The notes under the pieces are model-generated. The model was not told the origin of the DNA. It worked only from the letters and a program-made list of their open reading frames with translations, and did no database searches. Below, piece after piece: positions 1 to 8,746 of a stretch of 64,000 nt of DNA (position 1 is its first letter; each line of letters starts with the position of its first letter). A program made the position numbers and the translations under genes. Source of the DNA: Anticarsia gemmatalis (Eukaryota > Arthropoda > Insecta > Lepidoptera > Erebidae); contig NC_134767.1 in the NCBI RefSeq assembly GCF_050436995.1, positions 1,984,001 through 2,048,000 of the forward strand, written 5' to 3'.

Positions 1-167
1 GCGTTGTTCTGGGAAGGTAAAGAGGAAAGGGCTCTGGGTACTTACCATTTCTCTAATGACGTTACAATTTACGTCAATTTACTCTCATCTTACGTATGCA
101 CTATATTTTGTACCTATTGGAATGGAAATGGTGTACGGAAAAGCAGTAGCTTGGATTATATAGTGTT

Positions 168-390
168 ACTAGCTGACCCGGCAAACGATGTTTTGCCATA
201 TAAAAAAAGAAAAAAAGAATGTGTAGAATAGAGTAGAGTAAAATAAAAATAAGTCACTTTGGGGTTTTGAAAAATAGATATTGGCCGACTCTCAGACCTA
301 TTCAATATACTCACCCGATTTTATGAGAATCGGTCTAGCCGTTTCGAGGAGTACTGTAACTAACATCGTGACATGGAAATTTTATATATA
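168..390 (+). repeat. LINE-type 3' tail repeat (copy 1)
   Basis: It starts CTAGCTGACCCGGCAAACG and contains a block reading ATGAGAATCGGTCTAGCCGT, then ends in an AT-rich tail. The same order of blocks recurs at 34540-34731. This pattern is typical of 3' ends of RTE-like non-LTR elements scattered in lepidopteran genomes. The class is inferred; the repetition is seen directly. Confidence 0.6.
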
Positions 391-689
391 TAATTGCCGT
401 TTCTTCTCACGAGCAATAGCTTTTCTAAACGATGGTAGATTAAATATATTACTACGATTTCAAATACTTGTACACAATTTTATTCAAGAAATAAAGGATA
501 TTAGAATTAAAATTTGAATTCAGGACTACTTACAGGACTTTATAAAGAATAATATTTTTTCTATTTTCTGTATGCTTTATGCCAAAAACCGGATGACCAA
601 AATTATTAAGCAATAATAGACATACAACAGAATTTTTCTCAAAATTTTTACTTCACGGACCAAAAAGTTGAAGAAACGTACATATGTCT

Positions 690-753
690 CTAGATGGCAG
701 GAAGTTGCACAATATTATATGACTCACTGTTACCAACTAGTGCTGCCATCTAG
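690..753. repeat. short inverted repeat CTAGATGGCAG / CTGCCATCTAG
   Basis: An 11-bp perfect inverted repeat at 690-700 and 743-753 encloses about 42 bp. A similar CTAGATGGCG motif occurs near 44640. It is possibly the end of a small fold-back element. Confidence 0.45.
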
Positions 754-861
754 CGGCAAGTAGGAGAACTAAACTTTTTCTTATGACACACCCACGAACG
801 CATTTCACAATTCTCACCGAAATTTATGTGTTTCCTTCTTTTTCCATGCGGTTAGTGGTTT

Positions 862-1057
862 AGTTCTGTACCTCGATCCTCTACTACTATCGACTACCGA
901 CAACCGCCTAGCTATCGAAATGTTGACATTTAGAATGTACTGCCAAAATGTTTCCTACGACACCCGTCAGAGGCACTGATCAGATTTTCATACAAAATTT
1001 CTCGATGACAGTTCGGTTGTTGGTAGTCGATAGTACTAGAGAATCGAGGTACAGTAT
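862..1057. mobile_element. fold-back MITE, family A (copy 1)
   Basis: Long imperfect terminal inverted repeats of about 60 bp face each other. The left arm contains CTATCGACTACCGACAACCG and the right arm the reverse complement CGGTTGTTGGTAGTCGATAG with one mismatch. The arms also share the block CTGTACCTCGAT / ATCGAGGTACAG. There is no coding capacity. A second, more diverged copy lies at 26905-27055. Confidence 0.7.
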
Positions 1058-1087
1058 TGAGGATGTTATAACAGATTTTGAACAACT

Positions 1088-1329
1088 ACACCTCATCAGC
1101 CTTTTTTTTTTTTTTTTTTTTTTTCGTCAGGGAAACCAATCGGGGTCGCTAAAATGGTCGACCCACCGGCTAGGTCCCCGCCGCACTGGGACTGCGCAAA
1201 CGGGGTATGTGGTCCGCCGTAGAGCCCACTAAAAACCTGACGAGTGTCCAACCGCTTCCGCAAAGACGTGCGCCGGGATAACCGCTATAAGCTAGTACCG
1301 CAAGAGGCACGCCAACACCTCATCAGCCT
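1088..1329 (-). mobile_element. 3'-truncated LINE insertion with poly(A) and 15-bp target duplication
   Basis: The 15-mer ACACCTCATCAGCCT occurs at 1088-1102 and again at 1315-1329. Between them, a run of more than 20 T is followed by about 190 bp of distinctly GC-richer sequence. Read on the minus strand this is a LINE 3' end that finishes CCCTGACG plus poly(A). Target-site duplication plus poly(A) indicates target-primed reverse transcription of a 5'-truncated non-LTR retrotransposon. The clade cannot be assigned from this length. Confidence 0.8.
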
Positions 1330-1372
1330 AGTCTTTCTTCCAACTATATTGGAGTCGGCCTTTAGAGCTTAA
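1321..1372 (-). repeat. 5S-like SINE family 1, end fragment
   Basis: The sequence CATCAGCCTAGTCTTTCTTC and following bases match the distal end of the family seen at 54873-55232 and 58200-58440. The LINE insertion at 1103-1314 landed in this copy. Confidence 0.6.
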
Positions 1373-1765
1373 AAGGTATAGTGGTTAAAAACCTATAAAA
1401 TGTAAAGGTTCTGCAACTTTCAACATATAGTCATTGCCAGATAACTATCAAGATAATAAATTTTAGCTTTTTCTTCGATAACAGTATTAATTTTTTTGCA
1501 GTTAATACACGAACTAGTTACTACATCTGTTGAAGAGTTATTTGAATATTTCGTATAGTAAACATTCATATGCATTCACTATAATAAAAGGGAAAAATAT
1601 TTAGGTTATCCATTTACAACGTGTTTGAGTAAGCACTAGGTTTGCAGGTATGACTTCGTGGAAAAATCTACCCGCCTTCCTGATGCATTGACTACATACG
1701 TCAAATATTGGCCTTTGACCCATTAGGCATACGCCATTGACCACAATCCTACTTCCTAACAATGT

Positions 1766-2110
1766 AAAGAATGCAGAAGTATGTGTGGGTGTTTGTTTGT
1801 TTGTTACACTTCTACGCAGAAAGTACTGAACAGATTTTGATGAAAGTTGGTATATCTACAGATAATTTACCTTAACCTAAACCTGGATTATAAGATATAA
1901 GATACTTCTTATCATGAGAAATCTTTTCAGGTGGCTGATATCGCAGACAGTGAGAAGAAATGTGATATAAATGTGAGTACACATGTCTGTATCTATGTTT
2001 GTATGTTTGTAACGCAATCACGTCAAAATCACTGAACTGTTTTGATAAAATGAAAATCAGTTATATACAATCCCTTTGACACTGAAACTTACTTATATCA
2101 AACGTAAGGA
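1766..2110 (+). repeat. two tandem degenerate repeat tails
   Basis: Two blocks, about 1766-1900 and 1957-2100, each have a TTTG-rich start, then a stretch like CACTGAACTGTTTTGATAAA, then AT-rich sequence. They look like diverged copies of one LINE- or Helitron-associated repeat; a related piece occurs at 24480-24560. Confidence 0.45.
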
Positions 2111-2401
2111 TTTTGTTTCAAAATATACATAAATAGATTTTTCGAAAGTCCTTCGAGAAAGTCTGAAAGTACCGATATAACATTTCTAAGAAATTACCGC
2201 TAGTGAGTCATATATTTTGTAGCTGTAATAATATAATATTTTAATTTATGTAATTCATTGTTAATCTATGTACCTAACTTATTACTAAACGGGATTTTAC
2301 GTCGTCATAATTTATAGTCCGAGATCCCATTGGAAAATATGTACGTTCATCTGAAATAATTTAATATACTGCAAAAAAAAATAAAGCGGGGTAACCACAG
2401 C

Positions 2402-2495
2402 AATGAGTGTATTAAAAATAATGGCAACTTGCATTGGTAGAGAAATATATCGTGATTAAATCTTGAATGTCTAAGAATTCTTTAAACACTCTTTA
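2402..2495 (+). repeat. interspersed repeat shared with 14040-14135
   Basis: About 95 bp (GAGTGTATTAAAAATAATGG onward) resemble 14040-14135, sharing the blocks GTGTATTA-AAATAATG and AAATATCGT. The class is unknown. Confidence 0.45.
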
Positions 2496-3224
2496 TATAA
2501 AGTTACCACTGCACTTGGTCAGAGTGTTTCACCATCCGTTATTTCACAAATTTTCTAACAAATTAAAATTTAAGCATTTTGAACGTACCACCCTTTTGAA
2601 AACGCTGGTTTCTTATGATAAGTTTCACTATTTTTTAGTACCAATATAGTTTCTTAACAGATTAGTGACCACAGAGACACCCTACAAAGTAAAGGTATAA
2701 TCAAACAGATTAACATATTTTAACAGTGGGATCTTAAACTATAAGATAAGCCAATTAAGTTATATTAGGTAATAATTATTACGAATTCGATCATAATTGT
2801 AGGTATGTATGTATATGGGAAACGTTTCAGAGGGAAAACCGTTCAATCTAATTTCATGTCGATTCGTGACGTATATAATATGTCCATATATATGTATATA
2901 TAAGATAAAACTTATAGTTACATATGTATTACGTGGCCTTATACGCATAGGTGTGATGGCTGACTGAAGCCACGGAGATGCGGTCCGGGATGCATTGGTG
3001 GCACCTTTATTTACTTATTTATATAAACCTTTATATACAGAGCTATATAAAGGCGGAGTTAATGCCAGGGGCATTTTCTGCCAGTCTACCTAGGGTGATG
3101 CAGATATTGTTGTGAAGGTGTTTAATACAGGAAGGAGAGTGGTGGAGAGGAAGGGTGTACCTTTTAATAGTCCGGGTTACTACGGTGGGTGACGGCCGAT
3201 TATGTTTTATAATAGCCACGCCGA

Positions 3225-3460
3225 TAGTAACGGTTAAGCTAAGAGATTGTTCTGTGGATGGGTGACCATCTTATACATATCGAGTTCCTCCGTGTTTAAG
3301 AAGGCTCGTTAAATTGTGGGTCCTGGCTGTCTGTTTCAAAGACCTTTGACAGTCGTTAACAGTAGTCAGAAGCTTGAAAGTCTTACAGCCAGTCTTATAG
3401 AAGGGTATCGCGTTATAACCCAGGTAAGTGGGTTGTGGAGGCACAAGCCGAACAAGTGAG
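3225..3460 (+). repeat. 5S-like SINE family 1 (forward copy)
   Basis: This is the only clear copy of the family with its 5S-like block on the plus strand. TGGATGGGTGACC is at 3255-3267, preceded by a GCTAAGAGATTG-type A-box region and followed by CGAGTTCCTCCGTGTTTAAG and GTGGGTCCTGGCTGTC. The 13-mer is the internal-control C-box sequence of insect 5S rRNA genes. Confidence 0.65.
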
Positions 3461-3879
3461 TCGAGTCGGTTTTGTTGTTGAATAAATATTGCCGAAATAA
3501 ACGTGCTGAACCGAATATATTTTTAGCAAGCCTGAGGGGAGTATAAAGTTAAAAATCAGTCAAAAGAATAAATAAACTATATTGTACGTCAGAACAATGA
3601 AAAAGTCCAGCAATATTATATTTATAGAACAAAGCTTATTAGGTAAAACCAGTCGTTTCCCATACGTAAAAGTTAACAATCGACTTTTCTATGAAATGTG
3701 CGTATTTAGAATTAATTGTAATGTACCGAGGAAAACAGCACGTGCCTATATTACAATTTGCCTTGGAACATTATTTTTTTGAGTACATTCATACTTAACA
3801 TCGGCCATGTTGCACTTAAGACAGCTATCAGCAGTCGACAACTTCTTGACAACAGAATATAGGGGACAACAGGATAACA

Positions 3880-4040
3880 GGTGTATTTCGACGCTCACAA
3901 ACGTTAGTCCCATGTAATAGGGGGCGAGCCTATTGCCATATTATACCCGGGCAAGTTATACCCCGGAAGACTGTTGAGAAATATTATTAAATACAGAAAA
4001 TAACGATAGCGCTTTCTTTGTCCGACACGGGAATTGCTTT
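3880..4040 (+). repeat. SINE-like repeat, 'GTCCCATGTAATAGGGG' family
   Basis: It contains TAGTCCCATGTAATAGGGGG and CGAGCCTATTGCCATA. The same block recurs at 33640, 34457, 35573, 40140, 50630 and 54310. Fuller copies end in a tRNA-like B-box (reverse of GGTTCGA), so it is probably a tRNA-derived SINE in reverse orientation. Confidence 0.55.
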
Positions 4041-4450
4041 CAAAACTTCGTATTGAGCACTCTAAGACACTACCGCTTAAACTGTATATTGCTATCACTC
4101 TATTGGACAAAAGCGTCTTTCAAGACAAAGGGACTTTTAGTCAACCGCAATCGGAACGTAAAACATTACATACAAAGCAAAGGTGTATAAAATACACCCA
4201 CTTTTACATTAATATCATTGGTCCCTGACATTGTGGCGCGGTCGGCACTATATGCGACCATATTTATAACCTCTTACTGGTCGTGTCGGTTGTCCGTCCC
4301 ACCGGACTATGAGAGTAAAGGAATATAGAGTGTATCTGTGTATTGTGCACACACTTGGTCAATATACATGTAGTACCACACGATCGGTTTTTGATGAAAT
4401 TGTACCGTACTCACCGTAGCCAGATATCAGTTTGAGGGAGATTACTGTTA

Positions 4451-4728
4451 GGGCGCGTTCTAACTATATCGTACCGATCAATTTTTCGTTCGATGACTGT
4501 CGTCTCTAGCTGTTCCCATTATAACGATAGTTATCGTCAAAAAAAAATATTGCTTAGTGACTGTCGTGTCTAGCCGTCCCCACTGTCACGATAATCTGTC
4601 GTCACTTCAAAAAATGTCGTAGACATCAGTAAGTCGTGTCATTCTATATGTGAACACCTCCATTTAAACATATAGGCCACTTAAACCTACACGATTATCT
4701 GTCGTCATGAAATAGTGGGAACGCGCCC
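4451..4728. mobile_element. PIF/Harbinger-type MITE with TTA duplication
   Basis: Terminal inverted repeats GGGCGCGTTC / GAACGCGCCC are flanked on both sides by TTA (4448-4450 and 4729-4731). The inside repeats ATTATCTGTCGTCA-like motifs in both orientations and has no ORF. A 3-bp TWA duplication with G-starting ends is typical of PIF/Harbinger elements. The flank beyond 4731 resumes a SINE-like block (AGGGAGCGAGCCTATTGCC), so it may sit inside one. Confidence 0.7.
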
Positions 4729-5035
4729 TTATTCCCATAGGGAGCGAGCCTATTGCCATAAGAAATATGAAAAACAAAAATAAATCTCATGTTATTCCTT
4801 CATTGCAGCAATGCGTCACATAAACGTCACTGTTTATATTTAGTTCTTTACCGATCCACGTTGTTTACAAATGGTTCATGAACTTTGAAAGAAAAATGTC
4901 CCCTTCAGTGATGAGTGATTCAGAACATAACGTCATAACTACCTGTTCTTCCCAAAGAAATGGTTGATACGTCCTTTTTATAACTAGCGCAAACAAGAAG
5001 AAGTGACGGCGGGCTTAAAAAATGGGGAAGCTTTC

Positions 5036-5183
5036 ATGTGTCTTAGTTGATAACAGTTTGAAAGATAATGCTGTACATTGTTTTCTTTCTCAGATTGCAG
5101 TGTAACGCGTTATGTCAAAGCAGCAATGTACTAAATAGTGACCATCTTAGGTAGACTAGTTGTCAATTGAGATAGGTACTACG
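5036..5183. mobile_element. fold-back MITE, family B (copy 1, diverged)
   Basis: The left arm TTAGTTGATAACAGTTTG and right arm CTAGTTGTCAATTGAGATA are inverted copies of the termini seen intact at 39519-39676. The inner block CGTTATGTCAAAGCA-GCAATGTACT is also shared. Confidence 0.6.
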
Positions 5184-5321
5184 CATACCAATGACCTTAT
5201 AGATTCAATTCCTGCTTATTGAACATTTTGAACTCAGAAGCTTAAAAGTACCTACATTGAGTTGCTTGTAAAATTTTATGTGTCAAAAAAGTTCAAAAGC
5301 GTTACATTCTTTAAATATATA

Positions 5322-5405
5322 AACAGTCTCCGTACTTTGGAGGACACGTAAAAAATCAATTCCGGTTGTTGTCTAAGGACTTCAGGCAGCTTGAACCACT
5401 CTGAC
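5322..5405 (+). repeat. 5S-like SINE family 2, 3' fragment
   Basis: CTCCGTACTTTGGAGGACACG, a CCGGTTGTTGTCTAAG block and a GCAGCTTGAACCACT block match the 3' half of copies at 40590 and 49757. Confidence 0.6.
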
Positions 5406-5968
5406 ACTATGTTGCTTATTATCAATAAAATTATATACAAAAAAAACTACTCAGGTGCATTTGCAAGTTAGTCAAAGAATAAATCTTTAACATTTAATCC
5501 TCATTTATGCAATAATTGATAATAAAAGGAAAAATTAAATGTTACTAGGGCATTAACGGGAATACCATACAATTATCGATTATAGGTGTTATACAATTAC
5601 ATTTATAATATCCTTATCGTTAATAAATGATTAAAATATTAGGTAATTTAAATTCTATGAATTTCCATTAAAGTAACAATAGCCGCACGGATCGATTTCT
5701 CCGATCAAGCGACGCTTTCCGGGGTATTTAAGTGGATCGGTGACCGTATTATTTCGGAAAATACTTCAGCACAGAGACTGAAAACTGACTCTTTAAAAGT
5801 TGGAAGAAAGGCATGGCTGATTGATAATATATTATACTCATTAGTAATTAGTCAGTAATGTCTTTCTCACTCCGGGAGAAGACATCTTCGTCCGATCTTG
5901 CTGCATGTCATCTGATACTTCGCGTTCCGGCTCTTAGATTCGACTCCGACAGAGGTCTACTGTCATCA

Positions 5969-6221
5969 TCTATACTAATATTATAAAGCTGAAGAGTTTG
6001 TTTGTTTGTTTGTTTGAACGCGCTAATCTCGGAAACTTCTAGTCCGATTTGAAAAATTCTTTCAGTGTTAGATAGCCCATTTATCGAAGAAGGCTATAAT
6101 ATATATCATCACGCTACGACTAATAGGAGCAGAGTAACAGTAAAAAAATGTTACAAATACGGGGAAAATTATTACCCTTTCTCTCTTATGTGATGCAAGC
6201 GAAGTTGCGCGGGTCAGCTAG
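5969..6221 (+). mobile_element. non-autonomous Helitron, apparently complete
   Basis: The element begins TCTATACTAATATTATAAAG and ends GGGTCAGCTAG. It sits exactly between a 5' A (5968) and a 3' T (6222), the Helitron insertion signature. A (TTTG)n stretch follows the start, and GCAAGCGAAGTTGC just before the end can form a short hairpin. It is 253 bp with no ORF. Related copies are at 24853 (right end diverged) and 44822 (5' end lost). It resembles Lep1-type Helitrons of Lepidoptera. Confidence 0.8.
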
Positions 6222-7296
6222 TCATAATATATATCTGGCGAATTATCCCTTTTCTTATAGCGAAGCCATATAGTGAGGTCATAAGACCCTCCCACCGACG
6301 ACAAGACGTTCTACTTACCCGTTACAACTAAAACCCCACTTTTTGCTTTAATTACATTACAAGTAGCTGGGACATGGTACCTTGAGTTCGGATACTCCGC
6401 ATAACTAAGCGTCCTGCCAAGATCCTTTGAAGTTTTGGTATATCGGCTCTAAAATCCTCGAACTTGATCTGCTATTAGATTTCTGTATTTCAAAATCGAG
6501 TCTTCTCATAATTATGCTTTGTTATTGTCATTTTCGGACTAACTAAAACTAAAATGGAAAAAGAGATGTTTGAAAAAACAACATATATATTATGGTTATA
6601 AGTTCAATTAACCCCATGCAAAATTTCAACCGCACATGTTCGTCGGTTAACCTGCAAAACCAGTTCCAAAAACCGTCCTATTTATAATTTTAGTTTGGAG
6701 TTAGTTTTTCCGCAAAAATCACTTTTGAATATCTTCCGATCCAGTCATCTTAGTGTTCATTTTTTTATAAATTACAAGAAATCAATATTTGTGATTCACA
6801 GATAATTTTCTTCGAAATATGTTTTAACGATTGTCACAATATAAAATAACGTTGCGCAATACGATTGTTTCGTCAGATTTATTCGTGAGCCTTTTAAGGA
6901 AAATAAAACAATGCCTAAACAAACATTGTATATTCTGCAGCAATAATCTATGGATTTTAACTAATTGTGCATGTCTTTTCATAATAATATGTATTTTATT
7001 ACACTGAAGGCTTCTTTTGCAAAAGCACAGTTCTAAAAATATGCTTTTGTTACTCTAGTTTGTAAATACAGTTTATATTTCTAACAATATTTTCAAGTAC
7101 TCTTTATATTTTTTTATCTTCTGTTTTTTAAAAGAAATCTTCCATTCTTGATTTTCGTGTTGCGACATTTTTTTTTAAAACATCTAAAGAAAATTATGTT
7201 TACAAAAAGTATCTTATAATTAAAAAGAAGATAAGTAATACCTAATATATTTTTATAATAGCCATGCAACAACTAAGGTCGTTAACCTTAATTGTT

Positions 7297-7377
7297 CAGT
7301 ATGGGAATCGAACGGACGACACGTTCGTACAGGTCCGGCGGTCAGGTGACTGGCCTTACCAATACACCACAGACTAA
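7297..7377 (-). repeat. tRNA-derived SINE head
   Basis: On the minus strand an A-box-like GTGGTGTATTGGTAAGG is followed about 40 nt later by a B-box GTTCGATTCCC. The fold is not that of a functional tRNA, so it is taken as a SINE head. Confidence 0.55.
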
Positions 7378-7469
7378 GTAAAGCTGGAAGGCCGTCAGGA
7401 GATCACCGAGAAGGGGCATACTAGGTCTTGGTATAAACATTTTTTTGGCCTCGGCTTTTTTTTTTCAAA

Positions 7470-7690
7470 AATTACTCCCGCACTAAAAATTGCTCTAGTG
7501 TCGAGGGGATTTTTATTAACATAGGTACAAACATCGGATACAAAGTACAACCAGAGCCGAAACAACTATTTATGAATCGCACAAAAATTTGTTTCGATTG
7601 GGAATTGAATCCACGATCTTCCGACGCACTGGCAGTGGCTTGCGACCACCTTAACGAATTTGATAGAAGCAACAAGGATATAGGTTTGAA
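7470..7690 (-). repeat. tRNA-derived SINE (family 3)
   Basis: Minus-strand copy of the SINE seen forward at 16305-16510 and 54405-54610. It shares ACTCCCGCACTAAAAATTGC, the CACAAAGTACAACCAG-like block and a degenerate B-box. Confidence 0.65.
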
Positions 7691-8154
7691 TTGTTTACCG
7701 ACCGGATGTTTACACGAAAGATTTGTGACTACACCTTTCTAAAACCACAACTAAAATGAACAATGAAAAAAAATACTACGTCATATAGAAATTTTCCTGG
7801 CAGGTAGTCATTGTCCACAACAGGTTGTGGTCAGATATTGTAAACACCTACTTATAATAAAAACTAACGGCCTGAGGCCTTTGACCGGTTTAAACAGTTA
7901 TTTTACAAAAAAATCTTTCAATTTTTACATATAAACCTTCCCATTGAATCACCCTATTTGTCAAAAAAAAAAAACGCATCAAAATCCGTTTCGTAGTTTT
8001 AAAGATGCATACATGCAATGTCCGTGCTAATACGGCTACGGCGGCAGTCAATTTCATTGAAACTGGCCAACGATGTAGGACTTCGTTTATGGATGCATTA
8101 AGAACTATCTAGCAATAAGCAATACCAGCTGAAAAGTAGGCTTTTTCGTATCTT

Positions 8155-8235
8155 ATGGTTAGTGGTTAAGGTTGTCAAAGTTGTTCTAGCCGCCCGACGG
8201 CCTTTGACAAAGCTTAACTACTGTTATCCTAAAAG
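8155..8235 (-). repeat. 5S-like SINE family 2, 3' fragment
   Basis: A TTGTCAAAGTTGTTCTAGCC-type block with GCCTTTGACAAAGCTTAACT is the reverse complement of the 3' part of family 2. Confidence 0.55.
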
Positions 8236-8542
8236 AAAACAGTGAAAATAGCGCAACTGGCCATGGGCATCACTAAAAATGAGGCTTATTAGGCTTTCGA
8301 AACCAAATTTTGGTTAATATTTTATCAAATTTCGTCACTTACCTTAAGTTTCACTTTCTTATCGATAAACTATCATACGACTGTTGCGGTTAACGTTAAG
8401 TGTTAACTAACCTTAAAAGTGTATCTAAAACCAAAAGCTTATCTTACAGGGCGAGGATGACGCAAATATATAATATTATAGGTATTATGAAACTCCCATA
8501 TTTTCCTTTACAAATGTTTAAATGTGTGTGTATTTGCGGTCC

Positions 8543-8548
8543 TATAAA
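8543..8548 (+). promoter_or_regulatory. TATA-like box of the serine protease gene
   Basis: TATAAA lies 143 bp upstream of the start codon, which would leave a 5' leader of roughly 110 nt. It is the best core-promoter candidate before the gene, but no transcript evidence supports it and AT-rich DNA yields TATAAA by chance. Confidence 0.3.
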
Positions 8549-8685
8549 ACGGACGACCGGTCATTTATTTGAAACACTTTAACTGTAAATGCTGCATTGG
8601 ATGAACATGGAAATTGTGTTAGCGTACTCACAATTACTTCGATTGCGAGTTTAGTTTTTGTTTGTTTGCAAGCGAAGCTTTATCT

Positions 8686-8746
8686 ATGATTCGGTCAATT
8701 ATCGTTCTGTTGTGTGTCGTCGGAGTTTGGTCCTTTACGATTAAAG
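8686..8746 (+). CDS. serine protease exon 1 (signal peptide)
   Basis: The ATG at 8686 opens 20 codons plus one base. It encodes the hydrophobic leader and ends before GTAAGG. The start is chosen because it gives a good signal peptide and joins exon 2 in frame with no other upstream ATG in that frame nearby. Confidence 0.88.

Larger units (their letters stand above)
1..8540. other. repeat-rich intergenic region
   Basis: No coding exon with splice-consistent reading could be supported here. Open frames are short, AT-rich and fall largely in interspersed repeats. Individual repeats (LINE tail, fold-back elements, 5S-like SINE, tRNA-like SINEs, Helitron) are listed separately. The parts between them are unremarkable AT-rich sequence. 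Confidence 0.7.

Noticed and set aside
6240..6480. possible 5S-like SINE fragment
   Set aside because: Only scattered short matches to the family blocks; no consistent order.
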